From Deltaproteobacteria bacterium (GTDB lineage Bacteria > Desulfobacterota > Syntrophia > Syntrophales > JAFGIO01): 48,085 bases of DNA. The position numbers and the translations under genes were made by a program. This document shows positions 37,044-46,707 of the stretch, in pieces. Where the stretch lies: positions 1-48,085 of the forward strand of contig JAFGIO010000069.1 of the NCBI GenBank assembly GCA_016929555.1, read 5' to 3'. The notes beneath the pieces were generated by a model. It worked only from the letters and a program-made list of their open reading frames with translations, had not been told where the DNA came from and made no database searches. Position 1 is the stretch's first letter. The number at the start of each line of letters is the position of its first letter.

Positions 37044-38009
37044 TCAAGCGATTTTCGGCAATGCAGCGGACGCTCCTCCTTCAAGATAGGTCCCGATTCT
37101 CCGTTTCAAGGCGTCCCTGTCACGGCTCGAAAACCATTCGGTGTCCCGCTCCGCCCCGAACCAGGTCATCTGCCTTTTTGCATAACGCCTCGTGTCCCGT
37201 TTCATAAGGCCGAGGGCCTCGTCAAGGCTGCACAGCGCTCCCCTGACAAACCGTACCATATGCCGGTAGCCCAGCGACCGCATGGGCTTGAGATCGTCGC
37301 TATAGCCCGAAGCGAGCAATCCGCGCACCTCGTCAAGAAGGCCTTGATCGACCATACGCTGTGCCCGGGCGTCGATCCTTTCGCACAGAAGCGACCGCTC
37401 CATTGTCAATCCGATCCTGAGAATCTCATAACGCCTGATTCCGAAGCGATGCTCCCGATGTTTCTCCACGATGGACTGTCCGCAAAGTTCCAGGACTTCC
37501 AGGGCCCGGATGATCCGGACGGCATCGCCTGGCCGGATCAGGGACGCCGCCTGCGGGTCCCTTCGGCGCAGTTGTTCATAGAGAAATGCCTTGCCGAATC
37601 GATCCATCTGGTCTCTGTAGAAGGTCCTCCGCTGCTCGTCGGCGGAGGGGCCCTGGAAGAGTCCTCCCAGCAGGGCACGGATGTAGAGGCCCGTCCCGCC
37701 TACGACGAAGATCGGCTTGCCCTGCCTGTCGAGGTTTTCGATGATCTGCCCGGCAAGCTCGACAAAGCGTGCCGCGTTGAACGGTTCATCGGGACTCACC
37801 ACATCGATCAGATGGTGGGGAATCCGGCGGCGCATCTCCGGAGTCGGTTTCGCTGTTCCGATGTCCATGTACCGGTAGACCTGCATGGAATCGGCATTGA
37901 TGATTTCCGCCTGCCAGTCGCAGGCCAACGCTAGGGCGAGTTCCGTCTTGCCTACGCCGGTTGGTCCCGTAATGACGATCAAGCGGGGTTTGTGCGTTCC
38001 GGAATCCAT
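37044..38009 (-). CDS. miaA: tRNA dimethylallyltransferase
   Basis: LIVITGPTGVGKTELALALACDWQAEIINADSMQVYRYMDIGTAKPT...HHLIDVVSPDEPFNAARF...RRYAKRQMTWF. Confidence 0.97.
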   Translation of the reverse strand: MDSGTHKPRLIVITGPTGVGKTELALALACDWQAEIINADSMQVYRYMDIGTAKPTPEMRRRIPHHLIDVVSPDEPFNAARFVELAGQIIENLDRQGKPIFVVGGTGLYIRALLGGLFQGPSADEQRRTFYRDQMDRFGKAFLYEQLRRRDPQAASLIRPGDAVRIIRALEVLELCGQSIVEKHREHRFGIRRYEILRIGLTMERSLLCERIDARAQRMVDQGLLDEVRGLLASGYSDDLKPMRSLGYRHMVRFVRGALCSLDEALGLMKRDTRRYAKRQMTWFGAERDTEWFSSRDRDALKRRIGTYLEGGASAALPKIA

Positions 38010-38024
38010 GAAATCATCCCCTTT

Positions 38025-39824
38025 TCATCGCCGCCCGAACATCTTTTCCAACTCCGGCAGACCGAGGGTGATCCAGACCGGCCTGCCGTGGGGACAGCTT
38101 TGCGGATGGGGCGTTCCCGCAAGGTCCTGGCAGAGTCTTTTCACTTCCATGGCCGATAGACTGTGGCCTGCCTTCACGGCGCCCCGGCAGGCCAGAAAGG
38201 TGAAAAGCCTATCCCGTCTCTCGCTCAAGCTCGCCGGCCGGCCGGCCTCGGACAAATCGGAAATCAAGTCGGATAGAAGGATTGCCGGCTCCGTCCGGTC
38301 GAGGATGGCCGGCACGGCCTTGACAACGACGGTATCGCCTCCGAAGGGTTCAACTTCCAGGCCGGCATCCTTGAACAGGTCGACGAACTCTTCGAACAGG
38401 GCCATCTCCCGGGGGGTGAGGCTCACAACCTCGGGAATGAGTAAAGACTGGCAGGCAACCCTTCCCGAAGGCGCTTCCGATGCGGCACGCAGCTTCTCGA
38501 AAAGAATTCGTTCATGAGCGGCATGCTGGTCCATCATCATCAGTCCCTTTGGGGACGAGAAGACCAGGTAGGTATGATCGACCTGTCCGAGGTAATCGAG
38601 ATCGGCGAAGTCCACTGTCTCGATTTTTTCCGAAAACACCGGAGGGGATACCCCGTCGGCGTAATCCACTTTCCCGAAACGATCTTTTCCCCCCTCGGTC
38701 TTTTCACGGTCGAACGAGAGTTTTCCGCTTTCCGACTGCAGGGTATAGCGTTTCAGCGCCTCCTCCATCCTGACGGCATGGGTTTTCGACATTCCGCGGA
38801 AAACGTCGGGCTCGGGCAGGCCTGAAACGGGTGAAAGGCCGGAGAGCGCCCTTCCCAGGGATCCGGCAACGAGTTCGTAGACCTCCCGAGGATGTCGGAA
38901 GCGCACCTCCATCTTGGCCGGGTGAACATTGACGTCGACATCGCCGGAAGGCATGTCGAGAAAGAGGGCGGCCGCCGGGAACCTTCTGGCCGGGATCAGT
39001 TGACGGTAGGCCGTCATAACGGCGTGGCTGAGCAGCGCATCCCGGATGTAGCGCCTGTTCACATAGAAAAAGAGCTGCCGGGCACCGGACCGGGTCAGCT
39101 CCGGCTGGGAGCAGTACCCCCCGATGCGCATTTCGCCCCGGTTCCCCTGCAGCAAGACCATACGGTCGCTGAAATCGCCTCCCAAGAGGAGACCTATACG
39201 CTGGCGGCTGTCGGACACCGCCGGCAGATTCAGGATCTCTCGCCCTCCCGTCAGGACCCGCAAGCGGACCGCAGGGTGTGCCAGGGCGATGCGGGTGATC
39301 ACATCCAAACAGTGTCCCTGCTCCACCTTTTCCGACTTCAGGAATTTGCGGCGGACGGGGACATTGGCAAAGATATGGCTGACGGATACCGAAGTGCCCA
39401 CCGGACAGCCGACTTCCCGAGACTCCGTGACGACGCCCGCTTCGACGGCGATCGTGACCCCCGAGAGGTTTTCCACCTTTCTCGTCGTCAGGGTTGTATG
39501 CGTGACAGCGGCGATGCTTGGCAGCGCCTCGCCCCGGAATCCAAAGGAGGTGACCCGGTATATATCGTCGAAATGGTAGATCTTGCTCGTCGCATACCGT
39601 TCAAAGGCTAAGGCCGCATCGGCAGGATCGATGCCCGAACCGTTATCGGTGACCCGCAGGGCCTCGCATCCCCCCTTTTCCATCTCGACGGTGATATCGG
39701 TCGCACCGGCATCCAGGGCGTTTTCGATCAGTTCCTTGACGATGGAAGCCGGTCGTTCGATCACCTCACCGGCGGCGATCTTACCGATCAGTTCATCGGG
39801 CAGCAGGACGATGGATCCGCTCAA
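38025..39824 (-). CDS. mutL: DNA mismatch repair protein MutL
   Basis: IVLLPDELIGKIAAGEVIERPASIVKELIENALDAGATDITVEMEKGG...TSFGFRGEALPSIAAV; C-terminal DQHAAHERILFEKL and ACRGAVKAGHSLS. Confidence 0.97.
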   Translation of the reverse strand: MSGSIVLLPDELIGKIAAGEVIERPASIVKELIENALDAGATDITVEMEKGGCEALRVTDNGSGIDPADAALAFERYATSKIYHFDDIYRVTSFGFRGEALPSIAAVTHTTLTTRKVENLSGVTIAVEAGVVTESREVGCPVGTSVSVSHIFANVPVRRKFLKSEKVEQGHCLDVITRIALAHPAVRLRVLTGGREILNLPAVSDSRQRIGLLLGGDFSDRMVLLQGNRGEMRIGGYCSQPELTRSGARQLFFYVNRRYIRDALLSHAVMTAYRQLIPARRFPAAALFLDMPSGDVDVNVHPAKMEVRFRHPREVYELVAGSLGRALSGLSPVSGLPEPDVFRGMSKTHAVRMEEALKRYTLQSESGKLSFDREKTEGGKDRFGKVDYADGVSPPVFSEKIETVDFADLDYLGQVDHTYLVFSSPKGLMMMDQHAAHERILFEKLRAASEAPSGRVACQSLLIPEVVSLTPREMALFEEFVDLFKDAGLEVEPFGGDTVVVKAVPAILDRTEPAILLSDLISDLSEAGRPASLSERRDRLFTFLACRGAVKAGHSLSAMEVKRLCQDLAGTPHPQSCPHGRPVWITLGLPELEKMFGRR

Positions 39825-39963
39825 TATCCTTCACCTAAACAACCTTCATGCCCCGTGGAACCCCGCGAAGCATGAAAACAGGCAATGTCCTTCCCGCCCC
39901 CGCCTTCGCGGAGGTAAACCGCGGCGGGAATCCGGGAAGCTTCTTTTCTGAACAAATGAGAAA

Positions 39964-39999
39964 GACCGCAGAACCCCGACCACGGGGTCTTCTGCGGTC
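39964..39999 (-). terminator. Strong intrinsic terminator closing the 48081-40064 minus-strand envelope operon
   Basis: Minus strand GACCGCAGAAgaCCCCGtggtCGGGGtTCTGCGGTC followed by TTT; long near-perfect stem 65 bp past the stop at 40064. Confidence 0.75.
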
Positions 40000-40063
40000 G
40001 TCGTGAACTCCGGAATTCAACAGGAAGCAAGACCCTTTTGCGCAAGGCCCTGCGTACCCGGAA

Positions 40064-40981
40064 TCAATCCAATACGATCATGACACGGCATTTTTTCATG
40101 AAGGTCAAATTGTCGGAGGCAGCCCTGATCCGGTCGGCATCGGTCATAGCGATCACGATGTCCGACCGCCCGGGTCCCGCAGTCTTGAGTCCCTTCACGC
40201 TGATAGGGTTGTTCGTCACCCGGGGGTTGCTCTGAGCCGCTGTCAGATCTCTGGCATAACCGCTCATTCCCTGCTGGACGGCATATTCCCGGTCCACATT
40301 CAATGCGCCGTAGACTTCCTCGCCGTCTTCATCGAGTATCCGGGGAGACATGGCGGGCCTCGCCTGAATGCCGCGGGCATCGACGACGAGACCCGTATAA
40401 ACCTCGGGGGCGGGAACGGCGGGTGCCGGGGCGACGGGTTCGGGTGCAGCCGGGACGGGAGGCGCAGCCACCGGCGCCGGAGGCGCAACGACTTCGGGCT
40501 TGCGCTCCAGAACCTTGGGAATGATGACCCGCGACAGATCGCCCAACAGGGGCATTCTGACAACAACTTCGACGGTCCCGTCGGACATGTAATCGGGTTC
40601 GCCTACGATGACGGCGCCCTTGACGAAGCCTTCGACCTGGCTGTTGATGACGTCGCTTTCGATGGTAAAGTCCCGCACCACGGTCGTTGAATCAATACGC
40701 ACACCCTTGATGATTTCGAGGAGATTCCGCTTGGCGATTATTTCCGCTGCCCGGATAGCCGCGGGCCTCGCTCCGGGCTTTCCGACAAGACGATCGGGAG
40801 GCGCGCCAATGCCTTTGGCTTCGATATAACCGATACTCCAGTTTATCCTTCCCTGACCGATCTGCTCGATCATCTGCGCTCCCTCGGGCGTTGCGCCTTT
40901 TTCCTCACAGAGGCCGAAGCCTGCCGGAAGGAACAACAATCCGATCATCACAACAACGACAAATATCCGTCTTGACATCAT
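40064..40981 (-). CDS. Secreted LPP20-like protein with Pro/Ala-rich linker
   Basis: Signal peptide MMSRRIFVVVVMIGLLFLPAGFGLC; GYIEAKGIGAPPDRLVGKPGARPAAIRAAEIIAKRNLLEIIKGVRIDSTTVVRDF (LPP20-like); APPAPVAAPPVPAAPEPVAPAPAVPAPEV linker. Confidence 0.7.
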   Translation of the reverse strand: MMSRRIFVVVVMIGLLFLPAGFGLCEEKGATPEGAQMIEQIGQGRINWSIGYIEAKGIGAPPDRLVGKPGARPAAIRAAEIIAKRNLLEIIKGVRIDSTTVVRDFTIESDVINSQVEGFVKGAVIVGEPDYMSDGTVEVVVRMPLLGDLSRVIIPKVLERKPEVVAPPAPVAAPPVPAAPEPVAPAPAVPAPEVYTGLVVDARGIQARPAMSPRILDEDGEEVYGALNVDREYAVQQGMSGYARDLTAAQSNPRVTNNPISVKGLKTAGPGRSDIVIAMTDADRIRAASDNLTFMKKCRVMIVLD

Positions 40982-41109
40982 AATATCCTCCTTCTCATTG
41001 TGTCATCCCTCTCTGGGCGAACAAGCAAACGCCTGTCCAATCCACAGAATAAACAGCGAAAGTTCCTAAAAAACCGAACGATTTCCCTTTCACTTCCTTG
41101 CAGGCTCTC

Positions 41110-43866
41110 TCATCTCCCAACGGCAAAGGCCTTTTCCTCAGGGACCTCGAGGGCAGGATTGACGTTGATGTTCTTTTCGGGATCCCCCCAGATCATATTG
41201 GGATCGGGCGGATAGTTCCCCCACCAGTTCTGCCTTGCATCGATGTAAATGGAAGAGAACGCACGGATGGCTATCTCATTGTCTATAAAATTGTTGAAAT
41301 GTATGGAGGGGTTCGACATGCCCACACAATTGACGGCCCCCTCGCCCCGGTTGCCGCTGAAGGTGCTGTACCGGATCCGGGGAGCTGTATCGTTACGGCA
41401 GTAAACGCCGCTCTGGGCGTTGTCGGCGATGTGGCAGAAAGAGATATCCGGATCCCCGAAATAGATATCGAAAGCGACGGAGGCGTTTCTCACAAAGCAA
41501 TAGGCGAAGGCGCTGTTGACTTCTGTCGCCTTTTTGAACCTGACGGCACTTCTGTAGAAGCCGGGAGAGGCGGATACGGCCGAAGCGCAAAAGTGGATGG
41601 GATTGTCCTGCGTCCCTCTGGCCATCACGCCGCCGTCTTCCACGTTGATGGACATGTTCTGATCGTACTGAATCGTTACTCCCGGTTCGATGTAAAGGGT
41701 TGCGCCGCCGTCCACGGTGAGATCCCTCGACACCCGGTAGGGGCTGTTGGCGAGGGTCAGAAAGGCGTCTGTCTTGACGGCACCGCCTAAAACCTGCGGA
41801 AGGATCTGGATTTGCAGAGGCTTCCCTTCCGGGGGGGGGCCGCTCAAGACGGAGGCGATGTTGATCCGTCCTCGAATCCTTGCAAGGACTTCCAGCGCTT
41901 CCGGGGCGCCCCACCAGTTATTCAACGCATGTACGGGTTCACCGGTCATATCCGCCGACATGTCCAGAGGTTTGTTGTCGATGATCGTATTTTCTTCGAT
42001 CACGGCCTGGCTTGCTTGGATGGCGACACCCGTGGAGCCGTTCCGCGCGATCGTGTTGCGGCGGATCACGGGAGAGGCCGATTGGATCAGGATGCCCGTC
42101 CTGTCGTTGTCCAGGATACGGTTATCCAAAAGCAACGGCTGGGCCCCCGCTATGACCACCACAGCCGCCTCCCGATTTTTATGGATGGTGTTGCGGGACA
42201 CCAGGGGCTTCGAAAAGGCGCCCGCTATTTTGAGGGCCGAGCCGTTCTCCGTAAGTTCGCAGACCTCGATCCGAGGCGAGGAGGCTTCCAAGGCAACGGC
42301 CGTTATGGCGTTGCGGATGCGGCAATGAGCAAGCAGGTTCTCCTTCTCCTTGACATTGGAATAGACAATGCCTGTCCAGGGCTTGTCCTCCTGATACGCA
42401 TCGAAGAGGATCAGACGCTCGACATCGCCCGCTGCGTGCAGGCGCCCTTCCACAATAAGGGCGCCTCCCTTGGAGCGGATTTCGGTTCCCGGCTCGATGG
42501 TCAGAAGCGCCATGTCCCTGACCACGACGTCATCTTCCATGATATAGGGGCTGGCACCGGCATACCAGGTAGAGTCCACATCGAGGGTTCCGGAAACGGG
42601 CGTCGGCCCGGGCGCCAAGGGCATGCCCGCGATAGTCCCTGTTTTCTCGCCTTCATTTCCGGCCAGATCATAGGCCGCTATCTGATAATAGTACCTTTTG
42701 CCGTTCGTCAGGTTCTCATCGCGGAGTTCGTCGAACTCCGTCCGGGCGATCTCCCGGTAACCGGAAAGGGGGGTGTCGCTGCGATACACACGATACCCTG
42801 CCAGATCGGCGGCGGCCGATTTCTCCCAGTTCAAGAGAACCGTTGCATTGCGGCCCAACGCTGATGGCTCTCCGGGCTTGTCAGGAGGCACTGTATCGAG
42901 CGTGACGGTTCCGATGGCATCGATCCAGTCGACTCTGTTTCCGGTATCATCGGTGAGGTGTCCCGTGATGACGGCCCCGGAAACAGCATCGCCGGGGAGA
43001 ACCTTGTAGATCCCGAGGTAACCGCCCGGCTCGACCTCCTCCATGTCGATATGCTTCTTGAAATCTCCGATATCGAAGGATGCCCGCATCTTTGGCGAGC
43101 CTTGAATGACGACCTTGATCTCGTCTCCGGCCCTCTTGGGAAGGTTCTTCGTATCCTGGGTAAGCAGGGTGATGACGGGTGGCCTCAAGGCCTCGGCCAG
43201 CGGCGGTGAGGGAATGGTCTTGACCATCTCTCGGAAGAGATCGTCACAGGCGCGAAGCAGTTGGATATCCCTCACGTTCATGGCCGTGGCAATTACCGTT
43301 GCAATAATGCCTACCGGGGTCGTTGCGATGCCCCCCTCGTGGATGCGGACCACGTGCTTGCCGCTCCAGAGAAAGTGCCCCGTCTTCGCATCGAACATCC
43401 GGATGTCCGCACCGACGGAAACCTGTGAATAGACAAGCGCAAAGAGCTTGTCAAAATTGGATATGTCCCCGTAGACGACGGCATCGACGCCCAGGATCTT
43501 TCCCAAATCCGCTGGCGCAGTCCTTTTGATGGCCTCCGGATCGGCGAGGTTGGCCTTTGTCAAGAGATCATCCACCCTGGCAAGTTCCATATCCATGTAT
43601 GGCAATGAACTGAAATGGTTGTAGAAACCCTTTCTAACGGCCTCGTATCCCGCTTTGCCTTGAGACTGGTCGTAGAAAGGAAGAACGGCCACGGTTCGCG
43701 GCTTGTGGGTTTCCATATAGGGATCCACCTGATAGGTGCCCTCGAAGAGCGATCGTATCTCCGGGGCAATCGCCGTTGTCTTCGTGGCGATGACACAGCT
43801 CTGATTCATGACGAGCAAAAGGAGCAGTAGGATGAAAAGAACCGACGCCTTGAATCCTTTTTTCAT
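41110..43866 (-). CDS. Lipoprotein: DUF799/GNA1162-like N-terminal domain, FN3-like domain, right-handed parallel beta-helix C-terminal region
   Basis: MKKGFKASVLFILLLLLLVMNQSC lipobox; KPRTVAVLPFYDQSQGKAGYEAVRKGFYNHFSSLPYMDMELARVDDLL...LGVDAVVYGDI (DUF799-like); PPDKPGEPSALGRNATVLLNWEKSAAADLAGYRVYRSDT (FN3); repeated NTIHKNREAAVVVIAGAQPLLLDNRILDNDRTGILIQSASPVIRRNTIARNGSTGV (beta-helix). ORF track start is 43878. Confidence 0.8.
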   Translation of the reverse strand: MKKGFKASVLFILLLLLLVMNQSCVIATKTTAIAPEIRSLFEGTYQVDPYMETHKPRTVAVLPFYDQSQGKAGYEAVRKGFYNHFSSLPYMDMELARVDDLLTKANLADPEAIKRTAPADLGKILGVDAVVYGDISNFDKLFALVYSQVSVGADIRMFDAKTGHFLWSGKHVVRIHEGGIATTPVGIIATVIATAMNVRDIQLLRACDDLFREMVKTIPSPPLAEALRPPVITLLTQDTKNLPKRAGDEIKVVIQGSPKMRASFDIGDFKKHIDMEEVEPGGYLGIYKVLPGDAVSGAVITGHLTDDTGNRVDWIDAIGTVTLDTVPPDKPGEPSALGRNATVLLNWEKSAAADLAGYRVYRSDTPLSGYREIARTEFDELRDENLTNGKRYYYQIAAYDLAGNEGEKTGTIAGMPLAPGPTPVSGTLDVDSTWYAGASPYIMEDDVVVRDMALLTIEPGTEIRSKGGALIVEGRLHAAGDVERLILFDAYQEDKPWTGIVYSNVKEKENLLAHCRIRNAITAVALEASSPRIEVCELTENGSALKIAGAFSKPLVSRNTIHKNREAAVVVIAGAQPLLLDNRILDNDRTGILIQSASPVIRRNTIARNGSTGVAIQASQAVIEENTIIDNKPLDMSADMTGEPVHALNNWWGAPEALEVLARIRGRINIASVLSGPPPEGKPLQIQILPQVLGGAVKTDAFLTLANSPYRVSRDLTVDGGATLYIEPGVTIQYDQNMSINVEDGGVMARGTQDNPIHFCASAVSASPGFYRSAVRFKKATEVNSAFAYCFVRNASVAFDIYFGDPDISFCHIADNAQSGVYCRNDTAPRIRYSTFSGNRGEGAVNCVGMSNPSIHFNNFIDNEIAIRAFSSIYIDARQNWWGNYPPDPNMIWGDPEKNINVNPALEVPEEKAFAVGR

Positions 43867-43910
43867 ACACTCCTCCACAACGCGGATCGCCCCCTGAGGC
43901 TCAGGAAAGC

Positions 43911-44306
43911 CTACTCGGATTTCACAGGTTCCTTGTCCTTGGGACCGGCTTGTTCATTTTTGAGCATCTCGACGATGAACTGATTCCCATCGGATGGTGC
44001 GATCTGAATAAACTTATAGGGAATGGCCACGGGTTCCCGCCCGGTAGCGAGGGTTCGATGTGTGAGGACCCAAACGGCCCCGGACGTCGTGTCGACGAGA
44101 TAGGCGTTGTCTCCGCCTCCGGAAACAACCTGATATCTCCCCACGTCTGCGGCGAAAGTTGCGCTGCAAAAGGGAAGCATCCAAAAGAAGCCCGCCAAAA
44201 CCAGCATGGCGATCCCGACGACGAACACCCCATTTTGCCTGAAGCCTGCGGCCCCTTTCGGGTCATGGTTTATCGTTCCCTTTAGTGCTTTCTTCATCGG
44301 ATACAT
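43911..44306 (-). CDS. Small membrane-anchored/secreted protein of unknown function
   Basis: TM/signal VFVVGIAMLVLAGFFWMLPFCSATFA, then DVGRYQVVSGGGDNAYLVDTTSGAVWVLTHRT; sits inside the same-strand operon. Confidence 0.55.
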   Translation of the reverse strand: MYPMKKALKGTINHDPKGAAGFRQNGVFVVGIAMLVLAGFFWMLPFCSATFAADVGRYQVVSGGGDNAYLVDTTSGAVWVLTHRTLATGREPVAIPYKFIQIAPSDGNQFIVEMLKNEQAGPKDKEPVKSE

Positions 44307-44356
44307 AATTTGAATTCCTTACATAGGGTCTTAAAAGGAGTCCGATTCTACCGGAT

Positions 44357-46639
44357 TTAACGTCCGACGATCGTAACTTCTGCGCTGGGATCGCTTTCAA
44401 GGCCGTCAAGGCTCGAGGCCGTAACGACATAGGTCTTTTTCTTCCCCTTCTCCGGGGCGGGTTCCACGAATCCCGTTTTCTGAACCGTCTCGATCTTTTC
44501 GAGACCGAAAAACCGCTTTTCATAGACCGTATAATAGGCTATATCGGTCTCGGCGTTTGCCTTCCATCTCAGTTCCACCCGTCCTCCCCGAAGGTCAGCC
44601 GTGAATGCCCCGGGACGTTTCGGCCTGGACTTCGTCTCGACGGTGATGACATCGGAAAAGGCGCTGACGAGGCCGTCCTGATCTTCCGCCAGGATTCTGT
44701 AACGATAGACCATTCCATCCTTCAGATCCTTGTCGACATAATAGGTCCCGCCCCGAACTTTCGCAATGCGGTCAAATTCGCCCCCGTCCTTTCCTGGAGC
44801 CCGATAGATGTGATAGGTATCGATATCGCTCTCGGGATTCGCCGACCAGGAAAGGGGAACCTCCCTGACCTTTTGCGATTCGCCCCCGAGACCCTGCGGC
44901 TTCGATGGAACGGCCTTGGTTGTCCCCGATGCCACCTCGGACGGGTCGCTTTCGACATCCACCCTGTTGTATGCCCGGATGGTGTAATAATAGGTGGCAT
45001 CATCATCGAGCCTTTCCAAGCCCCTGGAAGCATCCGAGTAAGCCGTGTTGAGTCTGCCCTCGATCTTTTTGAGGAGCTCGTATTGCCCGATTTTCTCCCT
45101 GGACCAGTAGAGGTTGTAGCCTTGGACCTCTGTTTGGGGACTTGGCGTCCAAGACACGTCGATCCTTTTCACCAATCCGCTGGTGGCTGTCAGATTCTGG
45201 GGAGTCGGGGGTTTACCCTTTGTCATGACGGAAACGGTAACGGATGGCGAGCTTTCCGTTTCGGGATCTTCGAAAGACGTCACCCTGTAATAATAACGAA
45301 GATTGTCACCGAGCCCCTCCTTGTCCACATGCTGGATGATCCCGGGTTGTCCCGATGGCGGAGCGTCGATCTTCTTGATCCTGGTAAAGCTTCCGTCCTC
45401 CATCATGCTGCGGTATACATAATACCCATTGACGACGGGCGAGTTGACCGGTTCCCAGGTTAAAACCACCTCTCGGATCAAGTCTCCCTGAACGGATAAG
45501 CCTTTGACGATCGGCACCGTCGTTACTTTCATTGGAAATGAGAATTCGCTTTCCAGGTTCTTTTCGTTGTAGGCAAGGACCTGATAGTAGTAGTCCTCGC
45601 CGTCAGCGAGCCCATTGTCTATGAAGGTTACCTTGGACAGTTTATCCAGCGTCGAAAAGGCATCCCTTTCCATGCCAAGACTCTTTCCCAAGATATTTGC
45701 CACCTCGCGATAGGGGCCCGGCTCCACCTTGGACCGAAAGAGCTTGTAACCTTTCAATTTCAAAGGATCCTCGCTGCTGATTGGATTGGGAGCCCAGGTG
45801 AGATGCACGCTCTTGATATGGCCTTCGGCCCGCAGGATGACGGGCGGATTGGGGGTCAAGGCCGTTTCGGCCGCAATCAGACTCGAATATTCGCTCCTGC
45901 CGCCCTTGCTGTCGATGGAACGGATTTTATAGAAATAGGTGGTATTTCTATCCACTTCCTGATCGACGAATTCGGGCCTTGTCACGGTGGCGATTTTGGC
46001 GAAGGGCCCCTCTTCTGCAAGGCTTCTCATGACCTCGAAACCCACGGCCGTCTGGGAAGGGTCTTCCCAGCTCAAATATACCCGTTTGTTGCCCGCCCGT
46101 TTCCGGAAATTCACCGGGCCTTTGAAGGTGGGTTCTTCGTCCCTCCTTTCCACAATCTGAGTGGTGATGGTTTGGGCAATCATCGCGCCGAGTTTTCGGA
46201 CTTCGGTTGTCAGGCCCGCATCTCCAAGGGCACGCAACTGTGTGGAGAAGATCGAACGGCGCTGCTCAATATGGACGACGTTGCAGTTGATCGTGATCAC
46301 CGACCCCTTTTTCCCCACATTGCCTACGACGATGACATTCAATCCCAGACGTGTGCCTATGTGTAGGACATTATCGAGATTTTCATCCTGCCGAAGATCG
46401 TTGAGGCTGAGAAACGCTTCCAGCTCCTTGCGCTCGAGCACGGCCAGTGCAGGGTCCGCTTTCAACTCATCCACGAGCATATTGGTGACCGTGGTTCCAT
46501 AACCGGAGGCCTCGAGGCTCGGCGTCCCGAAGTTGAAGACCGAGATCTTCACGCTGGAATGCATTTCTGCACAGGCACTGGACGCGCTGAAAAGCAGGAC
46601 CATCGTCAAGACGACCCACAGACTCTTTCTTCCCCCCAT
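44357..46639 (-). CDS. Secreted protein with CsgG/TolB_N-like N-terminal domain and multiple FN3 repeats
   Basis: Signal peptide MGGRKSLWVVLTMVLLFSASSACA; KISVFNFGTPSLEASGYGTTVTNMLVDELKADPALAVLERKELEAFLSLNDL...LGLNVIVVGNVGKKGSVITINCNVV (CsgG/TolB_N-like); repeated xVxLSWxP...GYxVYRS...YYYRV FN3-type units. Confidence 0.8.
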   Translation of the reverse strand: MGGRKSLWVVLTMVLLFSASSACAEMHSSVKISVFNFGTPSLEASGYGTTVTNMLVDELKADPALAVLERKELEAFLSLNDLRQDENLDNVLHIGTRLGLNVIVVGNVGKKGSVITINCNVVHIEQRRSIFSTQLRALGDAGLTTEVRKLGAMIAQTITTQIVERRDEEPTFKGPVNFRKRAGNKRVYLSWEDPSQTAVGFEVMRSLAEEGPFAKIATVTRPEFVDQEVDRNTTYFYKIRSIDSKGGRSEYSSLIAAETALTPNPPVILRAEGHIKSVHLTWAPNPISSEDPLKLKGYKLFRSKVEPGPYREVANILGKSLGMERDAFSTLDKLSKVTFIDNGLADGEDYYYQVLAYNEKNLESEFSFPMKVTTVPIVKGLSVQGDLIREVVLTWEPVNSPVVNGYYVYRSMMEDGSFTRIKKIDAPPSGQPGIIQHVDKEGLGDNLRYYYRVTSFEDPETESSPSVTVSVMTKGKPPTPQNLTATSGLVKRIDVSWTPSPQTEVQGYNLYWSREKIGQYELLKKIEGRLNTAYSDASRGLERLDDDATYYYTIRAYNRVDVESDPSEVASGTTKAVPSKPQGLGGESQKVREVPLSWSANPESDIDTYHIYRAPGKDGGEFDRIAKVRGGTYYVDKDLKDGMVYRYRILAEDQDGLVSAFSDVITVETKSRPKRPGAFTADLRGGRVELRWKANAETDIAYYTVYEKRFFGLEKIETVQKTGFVEPAPEKGKKKTYVVTASSLDGLESDPSAEVTIVGR

Positions 46640-46707
46640 TTCAACCTCCCGGCACCAACGACTTTATTAGCAATCCTTCAACCTTTCAGATATATAGACA
46701 ACCGCCA

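Noticed and set aside
39895-39935. Hairpin-like CCCGCCTTCGCGGAGGTAAACCGCGGCGGG near mutL
   Set aside because: Irregular pairing and no U-tract; the stronger hairpin at 39964-39999 already explains termination.
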